Assembly (NCBI GenBank): GCA_963920665.1
Contig: OY987265.1
Span: 36,709,001-36,773,000, forward strand
Length of the DNA stretch: 64,000 bases
Origin: Straminergon stramineum
Taxonomy: Eukaryota > Streptophyta > Bryopsida > Hypnales > Calliergonaceae
Direction: 5' to 3'
Part shown: positions 26,083 to 37,856 of the stretch, piece by piece
Layout: every line of letters begins with the position of its first letter
How positions within the stretch are numbered: position 1 is the first letter of the stretch
The notes under the pieces: model-generated
Told to the model about the DNA's origin: nothing
Databases searched by the model: none
What the model saw: the letters and a program-made list of their open reading frames with translations, nothing else
Program-made: the position numbers and the translations under genes

Positions 26083-26749
26083 GCTAAAGAATCACAATGC
26101 ACTCATTAACTTTGTTCCTTACAATAATTAATATGTACCGCATGATGCTCCTTTCTCGTTACATTTGAGTGAAGATGTTTTAATTGATTTGAACTGAAGG
26201 ACCTGTGGTACCAAATTAAAAGTGAGTTGTATGTCCTGGGAGCGCCCCAGTCTCCGAATTGAATTCCCTTTCGACACTATCTACTCTAAATCAAACTATA
26301 GGCCAGATGTTATCTAAGAATCTATCGCCGTACCCACTAATTAGACAAACAGTGATGCAACTATCATTGTCAATGCTCTCAACTAGATTTCTACCCTCTC
26401 CCAACACACAACTCTCACTACAAAAACCAAAAGAACAATGAGAAAAATCAATAGAACTACTATGATAAGCACAAGCACAAGGATCTGCTACTTGCGAGAC
26501 AAATTTTGCAAGAATGTCGACGTCGCCATTGTTGAGTTGGTGTAGAAGGTAAGGATTGTTGCGGATTCATGGGAGGGTGATGCACAAAAAGGAAGAAGAC
26601 GTGAAATGCAAGCTGGATTGGTGAAGTGAAGCCATAAACATGCATTGCATAGGGTAGGGTGATTGGCGACAAAGGAATTATCCCTTGAGCACTCCAACGT
26701 CCACCAACAAATAGACTAAGAAGTGATGACATGTATCTTCTCATTACTA
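26083..26749. other. Intergenic DNA, no gene supported
   Basis: Moderate GC; a minus-strand frame at 26460-26765 is open for about 100 codons but has no recognisable domain and partly runs into the repeat that follows. Left unassigned. Confidence 0.35.
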
Positions 26750-27160
26750 GTTGGATGAAGGTCATCCTAATTTTTGGAGATGCTTTATGAAGTGGTTGTC
26801 CTATCTAAGGGTTGGATTTGGTGTTAATAGTATACCTATTTTTCTAAAATTACAAATGTGCAAGTATGTCACATGGTTGACCAAGACAAAATTGCATGGA
26901 CTCTAGTTCAAAACAGGATTTGCAAAAATGAGGTCATAGATTTTAAGAATGCAAAAATTTCAAAAAATCACCATATCAAGAGAACCTCATTTCAAATCTA
27001 TTCCAACAAATTTTACTCAAAAAATGATAAGATTTTGCTTGTAATCAAATTTAGAAGGAATTTTACAAATTTACCTTTCAAAATCTATAAAAAAAAAAAT
27101 GTTGATGATAGCATTGGTGAATCTAACCATATGGATGGAATGTACAACTCATAGTCTAAG
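26750..27160 (-). mobile_element. Partial inverted copy of the TTAA element at 34917-35500 (family E)
   Basis: Reverse complement of about 35030-35430. Shared landmarks are the complement of CCAAATCCAACCCTTAGATA near 26800-26820, ACAAATGTGCAAGTATGTCA near 26853, and GAATCTAACCATATGGATGG near 27118-27137. The TTAACCC ends are missing, so it is truncated on both sides. Confidence 0.6.
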
Positions 27161-30100
27161 ACTTTTCTTGTATGTGAATTCCAAAATATTCTTCTAAATA
27201 GCTCTTTATAATGATATTTCTCAAATCATCAATTCTAAAGATGAATCCGAACATTCCAAGATTAAATCATCTTTGGGAAGTTTTTTATGTTGTACCTATT
27301 TTCCTTCAAATTGGATTGGTTTTTCAACTACGGAGTCTATACAAAATAGTGAAATTAGATTGCCATAACAATTAGGTTGCTTTACATCAAGAAAGTTGCT
27401 ATATAGACATCAATATTGACAAATATTTCTAAAAATATTTTCCTTTGTATACATGGAGGTTCATGAGTCCTAATTACAACAATAACTCATTCAAAAGTAG
27501 TGCATTCTTGCTCCATAACTAAAAATATTCATATAGTGTCAAATGTCGAGAAATTTGTGTAGGGCAACCCGATTTCATTATTTTGTGTAGTCATTTTCTC
27601 TATTCTTTACTCAAAATAGAAATTATATAGATTTTTTCACTGAATTTTTTGTTGATGTTATCAAATTGCAATCGGGGTTCTTCCCAATTCCACTAGCTAA
27701 CTTTGAACTAGCCACATGTTCTTCCCGAACATAGGGGAGGATTGACCCCCTCATTGCCCCGCAATTTTCCTTGCCCAAGAGAAGACAAGAACTTTTGCCC
27801 ATGATAACCGGTTTGGAATTTTCTAAATTGATATTAGCAATCAGAGGCCCCAAATACTTTTAGAAAAATTTTAGTATAAATTGCCTATTATAACATTTTA
27901 ACCCATGATCCATTGCAAAAATGTCAAACATCATGCTTGTAGTAAATTTCGTCTTTCAAACTGTATTTCAATCTTATATTTTTGGTATATGATATTATGG
28001 ATTGTCTTTGACAATTAAAAAAATCAATTAGTTTTGTGAATTAATAAATATAGAAAAATAATATTCCAATTAATTTGGATTTTTTTCAATAAGTGAAAGT
28101 ACCAATGGAGTTTGAGGTGAAGATTTATTAGTCAATTATTTTATATTTTACACCCAAAATACCTTTGCTAATGACCTTTAAGGCAAATGCAACTATCCAA
28201 CTAAAATAATCTATCCTTTTGTATAGTTAAAATATTTGTTTTTAATATTTTCACTTGTAAAAAAAAATATTTTTTCCTTGTTTTTAATTTTTCAAAATTT
28301 TCAATGAGAAAATCAAATTATTGTAATTTTTGAAGTAAAAAATGAAAATAAAAGTGATATGAGTTGTAACATATATTTGAAATTTTAAAAAAAAATTATT
28401 ATAGATGAAGGTTAGAATGAGAAAGACAATTTCATAATCTAAATTGAAACCCATTTTAAAAGGAGAAAATACAAGTGAAATACACTCAATATTGTGTAAT
28501 TTGGATTTCAATACACAAAGCTTGCAATTGAAATAATTCTTTCAATTTTTTTATATTTTGAAAATTTTGAAAGTGGAGTAGAAAAAAAACATGTCAAACT
28601 TAATTTTTTTAAATTGAAGTCAAATAATCAAAGTGGTTATTTTAAAAGCTACAATCAAGATTGACCAAGGTGCATTCACTTTTAGCATGCACAAACTTTT
28701 TGGGACTATCTATAGGGATTGATATTTTTCAATGAATCTTTTGAGTTATTAGCAAATTAGTGTTTCTTGTCAATTAAAATATTTTGATGATTAAATTGAT
28801 AAAAAAAAATTGGAAAAACATTAAAAAATAATCCATTCATAATAACTTAATGGAGTGTAGATGGGAAGTGTTGGCATGTGAGCATAGAATCTAGGAGCCT
28901 AGGAGCCTAGGAGTCTATATTATAGACACCTTCTATGGTTATAGGCATCTATGTTATATTAGGTACCTATATTATATTTTGTCCATGTTATGGTGTACAT
29001 ATTTTATAAGTACATATGTTATAAACACCTTCAAATGGTTGCAGGTATATGTCAACAACTAGGTTCAAGGCTCGTAGGTTCACATCTCTACGCTCATATA
29101 CTAGCATCGTTGGAGTTGAGATTTTACAATAGAAATGATAGAAACAAAACTATATTAAATGTACAAAAAATAATGTGCTTGCAAAAAAGCCTTCTTTGGA
29201 CTCTAGTGGAAGACAAGAAATTAGTTATTTCTAGATGTATTTGATGTAATCCCAGAGGAAGAACATACCCTCAAGATATCCAAGTGAGATTTATTATTTT
29301 GAGTTCTTGACAATACTAAAATCCATTAAAAAAAACACTATGATGCATAGTTGATCAAATGAAGTTTTAAAGTATTAAGTATATATTTAGTTAACACTTA
29401 TGAGGCTGATGTCATTACAATTGTTTGATTTCTAGAGTGATTAGAAATTATTAAGTAGTAATAGAAGTTAAAGATTGCAATTCTCAACTAACCCAAAAAA
29501 TGAAGGAAAAAACCCAAAAAATATGGAAAATAATGTGGAAAAAGTCACGAGGGGGAAATTCAAAGAAATAGGTTGAAAGAAAAGAATTAGATCATACATA
29601 TAATTTATAACCCTTGTTGTAAAATTTATTATTTAAGTTGAATACACAAATACAAAAATGCAACAAAAATGGATAAAAGCATACCTCATAATACAATTAC
29701 AATATATGTGTTGGAGAATGGGGATGTAGTGGAAATGGATTTCTAGGCATGTCCCTTCAATTTGGCTCTTTATTATTTTTCTTCTTGTACAAATTAGAGT
29801 TTCAAGTCAAACCTCTAAGAATTTATTAAATCCAACTTTGAATTTAAGATCACTTAGGTAATTTGTAAAGGTTTCCAATAACATATCACACTTTGAAAAA
29901 TAGATAAAAATTATGGAAGATAGAGTACAACGAAATTAGATAATCAATAGCTTTAGTTTTGTATAAAAAATACCAAAGTTCTTCCAATTCAAGTGAGAAT
30001 GAAAGGATATAGATAAAACATTCACATATATCATGTATTGAAGTTTCTCTTTTTTCTAAAAAGGTTCTCTGCAATGTCATACAAGCTATATTTATAGAGG

Positions 30101-30599
30101 GTCTCTATAGGTCCTACAGAAGTCACCAAATTATTCATGTGAAGATAGAGGGTCACTTTGATATGCATGCTTATATTGTAATTAAAAGATGATTGTTTTA
30201 TTATTCTTATAAGGATATGGACTATAAAAATATAATCCCATTTTCTACTTCAAAGATGCTTTAAAATAGTGTTTCTATCAAATACTTTTACTCTTATATA
30301 TTTAGTGCATGGACATAGATATTTTGACAAATGCATGGCATGTGCTTAAAGATGTCTTTTCTTTTGTCATAATTGTAGATGCTTAAGGCCTTGCAACTTC
30401 CTTTCATGCATTTTATGGAGTTGTAGTGCAACATGCATCCACTTTGTAAACAAATTTGGTTGTTAAAATAACTTAATTGCTTAGTGTAGTCATATTTAGT
30501 CAATTGCATGACTACATCAACGCTCATGAATAGAGCAAGTCATATACATGACTAGGGTTTTAAAACCCTAGCTGCCACTTCTATGTAGTTACCACTAAT
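27161..30599. other. AT-rich intergenic DNA with small repeats
   Basis: No gene supported. The triple CTAGGAGCCTAGGAGCCTAG run lies near 28891-28912. A perfect 20-bp palindrome, CTAGGGTTTTAAAACCCTAG, sits near 30554-30573, followed by a weaker one (AAGGTTTAAAAACCTT) near 30603. A minus-strand frame at 27623-27853 looks protein-like but is unrecognised. Confidence 0.4.
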
Positions 30600-31110
30600 T
30601 CAAGGTTTAAAAACCTTAGCTGTTGTTTTTTTGCACCCATCTTCTTATAGTGCAACATTGGGCTATTTTCTCTTCTTTGTTTTTTTGTTTCATCTTAGGT
30701 TTTGCTTCTTGTCATTTTTTAGCTTTTTCTTTTTTTTAATTCTTAGTTCTTACCTCTTGTTGCTTCTTAGGTCTTAATCCTTGATTCTAGTTTCTTCTTG
30801 TTACCTCTTAATTCTTGTTTCATAATTCTTATCTCTTGTTGTTTTTCATTTTTTCTTCTTGCATTTTCACTTGTGTTTTTTTGTTGCATCTTAATTCTTG
30901 ATTCTTTTTGTTATTTGTTGCATTTTATTGCATCTTAACTTGTATTTCTTGTTGCATTTTAGTTCTTGCTTGTTTTGGTTATTTGTTGCGTTTTCTTGCA
31001 TCTTAATTTGTGCCTTTTGTTGCTTTTTGTTGCATCCCAATTCTTACTTCTTTCAGCTTTTTGTTACATCTTACTTCTTACTTGTTATTACCTCTTAGCA
31101 CTTGCCGCCG
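30600..31110 (+). repeat. Pyrimidine-rich degenerate tandem repeat
   Basis: About 500 bp made of variants of TTCTTGTTGCATCTTAA with very few purines on this strand. The period is irregular (roughly 25-40 bp). The resulting open frame at 30898-31098 is a composition artefact. Confidence 0.6.
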
Positions 31111-31839
31111 TTAAGTTCTTGTTCCCTTCATGAATTTTTCTTATCTTTAACTTATGCTTCATATTTGGTGTTGCCTTAAATCTTTGAAGGTTGAGCTATA
31201 TTGTTTATTCACTAAAAACTAACCTCCTTCATTGTACATGTAAACACTTAAAGCTGAAATGAAGTTATTGGAGGTTACATACAACACCAAAGAGGCAACT
31301 TCTTCACATTTTTGTAAGGAATATACATTTATAAAGTGTCACTGTGATATATTTTGTGTTAATGACTAATAAATGTCATTGAAAAAAGTCACATTTTTTC
31401 TTTCATTTTCTCTCTTCAATATGATTGTCTCTTGTGCATCTCAAAAATCATATGTACTCATTTTTAATTGGATGGAATCATTTATTGAGGTGCTAAACCA
31501 TATTGATGCACGATTGCAACGCCTCATATCAATCTAGAATGTATGAAAAATGTGACTATAGTTTCTGACAAAAGCTACTATAAATCTCAATCATCCCAAT
31601 TACAAACCACACATACAAATCTAAGAAATGCAACTCTCTCTTATCCAAAATATCACTTGCTTGAATCATATTTCACAATATATTTAAGCCAAAATATAAC
31701 TAATTGCAACCACACAATACTCATAATCATGTCAATAATGTGATTCTATACTTTTAAAAATATGACTACATTCAATCATGAAATTACTAGTAACATTCCA
31801 TGTCAACTGCTATATGAGCCAAAAATATAACTTAAATAA

Positions 31840-32130
31840 GTCATATTTCACATCTATAAAAAGTATGACTCATGAAGGTCATATTCCACATCAATAAAAA
31901 ATTTGACCCACTAGAGTCATTTTCTACATCAATATGCAGAGAATATCTGAATATGACTCATGAAAGTCATTTTCCACATCAACAAAAAATATGACTCACA
32001 GAATTCATATTCAACATTAGTCCAAAATATCACTACAAAAAGTCATATGCCACATCGGCCAAAATATGACTCACAAGAGTCAAATTTCACATCAGCTTAA
32101 AATATGACTATATGAAGTCATATACCATGT
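31840..32130. repeat. Tandem array of TATGACTCA..AGTCAT units
   Basis: Five to six imperfect units of about 50 bp, each with ATGACTCA (or a variant), then an inverted AGTCAT, then CCACATCA. Arrays like this are typical just inside the ends of CACTA elements, and a CACTA-type end follows at 32394-32406. Confidence 0.65.
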
Positions 32131-32393
32131 AGGCTTTTTTTCATTTGCTTGGGCAATTAAAGAAAAAATCAATCTTCCAAGGATAGTCGACGTATATGCC
32201 ATATAGGCAATACATGGCTAATTATACCCCCAATACATATGACTACAAATATGACTAATGAAAAATTCGACTAGTCAGTAATGACTAGACCCAGTCATAT
32301 TGCGCATCATCTACAATGTTTTCTACGTAACTCATATTTTGAGATTTTATGATTGACTATAGTAATATTAATTATGAAATCATAAAACACCCA

Positions 32394-32406
32394 TTTTGTT
32401 GTAGTG
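32394..32406. mobile_element. CACTA-type right terminus
   Basis: TTTTGTTGTAGTG ends at 32406, preceded by a tandem subterminal array. I could not find the matching CACTACAACAAAA left end in the window, so only the right end is annotated. Confidence 0.45.
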
Positions 32407-32410
32407 TAAG

Positions 32411-32429
32411 GAGGGGGGGGAGGGGGGGG
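32411..32429 (+). repeat. G-run GAG8AG8
   Basis: Two runs of eight G separated by one A, in an AT-rich setting directly after the CACTA-type end. Such runs can form quadruplex structures and are prone to length change and assembly error. Confidence 0.8.
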
Positions 32430-33888
32430 TAATCGAATAAATAAATATTTTAAGAAAAAATTATACGAGAATCTTTTTTTCTTTCTTGAAACACATGAAC
32501 AATTTCTATGGGGTCTTTTGAGTGAATGAAGGGGGGACTGGATTAATTGAATTGCATCTCATCCTCACTATCTACTCAAAAGACAAAACAACTACTGATA
32601 AAGTGGAATGAAATCACTAAGATAGCTAACTAAGTACGATTAATTTCAATAATAAATACAAGAGTGGTTCGGCAATAAGCTCCTTTTGTCAACTTGTGCA
32701 TCTAATCTTATAGCACTTTCAAGATTAGTTTGAATAGAAACAAGACTTGTCCTCTGAAAAGTGGTATTTTTTTATGCTAAAAGTGATCTAATCTAATGTG
32801 TTTTCGAGAATCCAAAAACAATTATTTAAATTGTTGATGACAACAAAAAAATTGCAAAAAGAAGCTTTGTTACAAAGTTAGATAGATAGAGACAAATTTT
32901 TTCTCTACCAAAGAGAGATAAATTATAGTTAGATTTTGTTTATTGAAAAAAAATCTAGGAAGAATATGATATCTAGATCATGGAATTAGACCTTAATAAA
33001 GGTCAAGTTGCACATAATAACTTAGGAGTTTTTTCAGATCCAACATGTTTATAACCATTGAATTGGAAATATTTGCAAAAAAAAATTCTACAAATCTATA
33101 CCTCTCAAATGTAGGAGAATTAACAAAAGAATCTACAAACATTGTTTTTATGGTAATTGACATTTTTCCAAAATTTTATTTTAAGAAAATAGTCAATTAT
33201 TATTGCTAATAGAGATAGATATTATTTGGATGTTTTTCTTAATATTGATGAATGTTGCTTGCCAAACAAGTAATTATTATTTTTCTCTCAATGGATAAAC
33301 AATAGAATAAAAATAAAAATGAATCTTTTATGGATAAAAAAAATTAGGATCAATGGTTTTTATATTGTTTGAGATGCTAGTTGGGATCTGGAACTATGAA
33401 TCAAAGCTAGTAGAAGCTTATTTGATATTGTTGAAAAAGTAATTATATAGAAAGTAGTAGGTTTCTTGGCAAAGAAAAAGTTATCAGACCTCAAAGATTT
33501 ATAACTTAAATTCAAGAAAAAAAGTAAATGCAAAGTCCTTTAAACCCATATTTTTTTACTTTTAAAGCTTAATATATATGTACAATCAACCAATGAAATG
33601 TTAACAATCAATCTAAGTATAAGAAAATTTTACTTTTAAAGTCCTACATTACAATTTTGGATTTTCTTATTTTCTTTTGATTCTACCTTTTTCATGACTT
33701 TTACTTTAAGATTTTTTACTTTTATGTTTGAAAAAGATTATAAATTCATAAGTTAATATCATTGGCATGTTGTATGCTTTGATCAAAATATGATTATATA
33801 ATAAAATAGTGACATTTAAAATAACAACAATAGTGTAGACAAATAATTACCATCAATTTTTTGACAATCTCATAAAATAAGTATAAAC
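32430..33888. other. AT-rich DNA upstream of the PLATZ gene
   Basis: No gene or clear repeat boundary. It probably includes the promoter of the gene at 33889, but no element can be singled out in sequence this AT-rich. Confidence 0.4.
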
Positions 33889-34593
33889 ATGGATGATACG
33901 ATTATACGCTATCCAACTTCAACATGGATATTTGAGTTTATAATGGGCAACTATTTTCCCAATAACCCAATTTGTTCATGTGGTGATGTATTGCCATGTC
34001 TAAAATACTTTTGCATTCAATGCAAAGTTGGAGGTTTGTGCAAGAAAACAAATTTTCGATCTAATTGTAAACATGAAGGTCATCCATTTATTCAAGTCCG
34101 AAAAGTCACATCACGATGTGCAATTTTAATTAAAGATGCAGAGAAATATCAATTTGATACAACGAATATTCAAAAGTTTGCTTGCACTAAAGATTCCTTT
34201 TACCTCCTTCGTTGTAAAGCACTCCCAATTCTTAATGGTAATGAACAAACAAGTATTCGCAAGAGCAATGTGAATCATTATTGTGTCATTTGCAAAGCAT
34301 CAATAAAAACGGAAAATGGCGATAAAGAAGCCCTTTATTGTTCGTTAGAGTGTAAATTGATTACATCCAATCCACAATCTTCAATGACAACAAGTAATGA
34401 TACTACTCTGAAGCCCTATGCGATTGTGGATGATGCTATAAATCCCTCTACAATAGCAAGTGAGGAAGTGAAAGTTGCAGCCAAGATTCTTACCATGATG
34501 AAATATGATACTAGTATGGAAATTGATACTAAAATGAAGGTTGCCTTATCAAAATTTCAAAATTTCTACCCAAAGCAACTATTCAAATTGTGA
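33889..34593 (+). CDS. PLATZ-type zinc-binding protein, divergent, single exon, 234 aa
   Basis: PLATZ proteins are plant-specific zinc-dependent DNA-binding regulators. The frame shows the family layout: a W-x-FxF segment at residues 13-24, a cysteine cluster (CSCGDVLPCLKYFCIQC, about 29-45), H-x2-H in CKHEGHPFIQVRKV at about 61-74, the IQKF..YLLRCKALP block at about 114-132, and a C-terminal C-x2-C...CSLECK block at about 147-172. Family members are usually 200-260 aa. Odd points: no introns, where PLATZ genes normally have two or more; the cluster departs from the usual C-x2-H / C-x2-C-x4-C-x2-C spacing (the last C-x2-C pair reads CKKT); and codon use is strongly AT-biased. It could be an old retrocopy or a lineage-specific fast-evolving paralogue. 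The frame is intact, so I call it a gene. Confidence 0.75.
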   Translation: MDDTIIRYPTSTWIFEFIMGNYFPNNPICSCGDVLPCLKYFCIQCKVGGLCKKTNFRSNCKHEGHPFIQVRKVTSRCAILIKDAEKYQFDTTNIQKFACTKDSFYLLRCKALPILNGNEQTSIRKSNVNHYCVICKASIKTENGDKEALYCSLECKLITSNPQSSMTTSNDTTLKPYAIVDDAINPSTIASEEVKVAAKILTMMKYDTSMEIDTKMKVALSKFQNFYPKQLFKL

Positions 34594-34719
34594 AAGTAAA
34601 TGAAATATATAAATTGAGATTTTTTTTTCATTTATGTACAAATAAAGAATAATAGTTTGTTTTTTTCTTGTCATTGATTTTATACATTTTGGGTGGGATA
34701 ACATGGGAATTTGTGTCAC
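34594..34719 (+). terminator. Putative 3' UTR of the PLATZ gene
   Basis: AT-rich tail with AATAAAGAATAATAG-like sequence near 34641, a plausible plant polyadenylation signal, before the TTA microsatellite. Confidence 0.3.

Positions 34720-34756
<37 letters not shown>
34720..34756. repeat. (TTA)n microsatellite
   Basis: About twelve uninterrupted TTA units. It produces a poly-Asn frame on the minus strand that is not a gene. Confidence 0.95.
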
Positions 34757-34916
34757 GAATGAGGATTGGTTTGGCAATGGCTAATTTTCTTGATGACTGG
34801 TGTCTCCTACTACCTGAGGTGACTTCATGCATGCTGTAAAAAAAATCCAAAAGTAACTTTGGGTCATCATTTATTGTGAGATTCATTATGGAGCCTACCC
34901 ATTTAATTTTGACCAC

Positions 34917-35500
34917 TTAACCCCTAAATTTTGTAACGTCTAGATTCATCTCCAAAATTGACGATTTGAGAAAAATCATTATAAAGTGCTATTTGGAAGC
35001 ATATTTTGGAATTGATATACAAATGAAAGTTGTAGATTATGATTTTTATATTCCATCTATATGGTTAGATTCACCAATTTTACCACCAATATTTTTTTAT
35101 AAATTTTGAAAGAGAAATTCCAAAATTCCTTCAAAATTCAATTGCACGCAAAATATTATCATTTTTTGAGTAAAATTTGTTGGAATGGATTTGAAATGAG
35201 TTCTCTTCACATGGTGATTTTTTACAATTTTTGTGTTCTTCCTATCTATGATCTCATTTTGGCTAATCTAGTTTAGAACTAAAGTCAATGTAGTTTGACC
35301 ACTTGACATACTTGCACATTTGTAATTTTAGAAAAATATGAACTCTAGTAATACCAAATCCAACCCTTAGATAGGACAAAAACTTGATAACGTATCTTCA
35401 CAAATTAAAATAACTTTCATCCAAGTAGTTAGGAGGATGAAATTGGTGTTTCAAACTGTTCATCGTCCAAAAAATGGATGTTGACGTGTTTAGGGGTTAA
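34917..35500. mobile_element. TTAA-bounded non-autonomous element, family E
   Basis: Begins TTAACCCCTAAA at 34917 and ends TTTAGGGGTTAA at 35500, a 12-bp inverted repeat including the TTAA. It is 584 bp with no coding potential. A truncated inverted relative lies at 26750-27160. Fits a piggyBac-type MITE. Confidence 0.75.
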
Positions 35501-36043
35501 GCAATTGAGCGTATCTAGAGTGTAAGGTAGCTTGCCTATTTCCAATCACTTAAGCAAATTATGTGTATTTGGAGCATGGGTTTCTTTACTGGGGAAACTT
35601 TCTTGTGTACAAAAATAGAGTTTGGAAGGATTCCATAATTTCTTAGAATTTGATTTCTCAGAACATAATTACTAAGAATTTTTTAATTGATGATTTTGTT
35701 CGACCTCTATTTGTTATATAGGTCTTCATATATTCACCTACAAGTTGGGTGCTAAATCGCCCAAGAATTGGTTGTAGTAGTGAGGGTCTTTCAGCCAATC
35801 ATAATGCACCACAACTATGCCATAACTGATCACTACTCATCTCTACCTTCACTAGAAGAAAACAACCTATATAATCAAAATGTGTGTCTATGTGATTAGA
35901 AATGGATTGGCTACCTTAGGATATTGCAAGAAATTAGCCTATGGATTTTCTAGTTAACAGGATACAACCCGTAACCATTGAAGCAAAACTGTTTCATTGC
36001 TGTAGAAGGAGAAAATCAACAAGGGGAGCTTGAAAAATTTCCC
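35501..36043. other. Intergenic DNA with a lone CACTA-type end
   Basis: CACTAGAAGAAAACAACC at 35850 matches the left terminus of the 3.5-kb CACTA element. No partner right end was found nearby. No gene supported. Confidence 0.4.
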
Positions 36044-36375
36044 TTAAGGTAGGAGGTCCATAAAGCACCCATCTAAGAGCTGAAACTGAATTTTGGGGAG
36101 GTGAAACTTATTGAAATATTTTCAGTGAATTTTTCTTGAAAGACAAGAGGAATTGACATCTAATCCAAGTCGTTTCATATTTTTTGGAGCTTTGTAGAAT
36201 TAGTTATGAGTTTTTGAAGTCGAAATGGCATAGGGCTCTAAAACCGCACACCTCCTCAAATGTACACTGCTGGTACATCCCTGTAAAGATGAAAAAAACC
36301 CATGTACACACAGTGTACATTTTGAAGAGGTGTGCAGTTTTAGAGCCTGTGCGGATTTCAAGCCTCCTACCTTAC
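36044..36375. mobile_element. Hairpin MITE, family F
   Basis: The ends are AAGGTAGGAGG at 36046 and CCTCCTACCTT at 36363-36373, an 11-bp inverted repeat. Inside, an internal inverted repeat pairs 36233-36272 (CTCTAAAACCGCACACCTCC...) with 36312-36349 (...GGTGTGCAGTTTTAGAG). A decayed relative with the same internal hairpin lies at 53580-53824. Confidence 0.7.
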
Positions 36376-36450
36376 CTTCCTTTTCAGACCAAAACTCGAG
36401 AATGAACATCTGCACTTTTGTCCTACATACATACACATGATGAAAGTACA

Positions 36451-36467
36451 CCCCCCCCCCCCCCCCC
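36451..36467 (+). repeat. 17-C homopolymer
   Basis: Seventeen consecutive C in a region of mixed composition. Its length is likely variable and could be misassembled; frames through it (poly-Gly or poly-Pro) are artefacts. Confidence 0.95.
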
Positions 36468-36762
36468 ATTGCATCAATACTGTTGCAGTACTGTTGCACT
36501 GGGGGGCTTTTTCCCGATACATGCATACATACAAAGATTCTCTGTCATCCATCAGACACTTACACTTACACTTAGTGTCCACAGCGTCCTTCTTTTAGGG
36601 TTACTGTAAGCCACTGACTTTCTGGCTTGTAGCTGACGGAAGTTATAAATTCATGCAACTCTTTGGGCCCCAGAGAGGGCTGCAAACTTGCACCGCCCAA
36701 CCGGCCAGCCCGTGCACCTTGTCCAGCAAAAAGCCATGGTACGGACCCCGGGAAGCTGAGTA

Positions 36763-36883
36763 ACCCTGGTTGGACCCTAGTTGGGCCCTGGGTTAGACCC
36801 TGGTTGGACCCTGGTTGGGCCCTGGGTTAGGTCCTGGTTAGGCCCTGGGTTGGGCCCTGGGTTGGACCCTAGTTGGGCCCTGG
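36763..36883 (+). repeat. GC-rich minisatellite
   Basis: About ten imperfect units of 11-13 bp related to TGGTTGGACCC / TGGGTTGGGCCC. It is much richer in GC than its surroundings. Confidence 0.9.
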
Positions 36884-36988
36884 ACAACATTATTTGGGAC
36901 TAGTGATCCCAGAACAGGTTCAAGGAAATTAGCCAAATGTTCACTTTTGGAATATTTTTTGGAATTTAACACTAAAGGCATGAAGAAA

Positions 36989-37369
36989 TTAACCCCTAAA
37001 CGACAGACTGGTCCCCGTGGGGAAAAGGCGGTCTGAGTACTGTTCATTGTGCACTGACCGTGGGAAAGAAACACGTTCATGAATAGTACCAAAGAAAGGG
37101 GAACTCTCGTTGCCCTCATGAAAATTGTAGGAGGGCAGCCTACGACCTAACACCGTGCACGGGTATTTCCGTGTTCTGTCTTCCATGTCTATGCTCCCTA
37201 GAATTATGAATGCATCCGAATGACAGTATTTTTGGCCCTCCAAGATGCAGCACGTCTCCACAATTGTGTTAAAAAAAACCTGGATGAAAAACTGCATTCC
37301 TACTTCCTACAGGTTACTTTCTTGTTATTCATTGGACGAAAAACGTCCGCATCGGCGTTTATGGGTTAA
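36989..37369. mobile_element. TTAA-bounded element, family A (divergent long copy)
   Basis: Begins TTAACCCCTAAACGACAGAC and ends GCGTTTATGGGTTAA. Its ends match the shorter family A copies (61710, 46343, 53212, 56885), but the interior of 381 bp is partly different and GC-richer. No coding potential of its own. Confidence 0.7.
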
Positions 37370-37856
37370 GTAGCACCTGAGCGAAATTTAGCCAGTTTGG
37401 GGATCGCTGTTTGGGACTTCAGTTGGGGTAACCTCCATTCTGGCTGGACTTGGCACGTGGTCTTGCACTGTTGGTTGGGGACTGTTCATTCTGGATAAGC
37501 GAAAGGGGGGTTGGGGACCAACTCTCATCACTTTGGTGGACCTGCAGAGACCAGTGTCCGGAGTCCGCCAGTCCCAGCACTTTAGAGCCAAACTTTGTTA
37601 CAACAGATTTGTCCTATTAAGGTAGACAAGCCTATTACCACCCTGATTTGCAATCTGACTCTCTTGGGGCCAATTCCAAGATGGGCGCATCTTTTTGAGA
37701 GGTGTGTGTGTGCTGGTTTCATGAGTCAAACCCAAGTGGAATTATAATTTTTTTTGATTAAAATTATAATTTCTGTGAATTTTTGAAGTGGTGTGCCTTG
37801 ATTAATTACAAAAGCGCCTATAGAGTGGAGTCATATACATTCTATTAACCAATGTG
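37370..37856. other. Intergenic DNA, no gene supported
   Basis: GC-moderate; a 67-codon minus frame at 37388-37591 has no recognisable domain. Confidence 0.35.

Noticed and set aside
30898..31098. Hydrophobic Leu/Phe-rich frame
   Set aside because: It is the translation of a pyrimidine-rich tandem repeat; a hydrophobic look follows from T-rich codons.
31840..32130. Possible CRISPR-like spaced repeat
   Set aside because: Units are imperfect, unequal in spacing, contain internal inverted words and sit in plant nuclear DNA next to a CACTA-type end; they are subterminal transposon repeats.
34716..34916. Frame with an Asn run on the minus strand
   Set aside because: The run is the TTA microsatellite; the remainder has no coding character.
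36200..36609. Poly-Gly / poly-Pro frames
   Set aside because: They are produced by a 17-C homopolymer next to a hairpin MITE, not by coding sequence.
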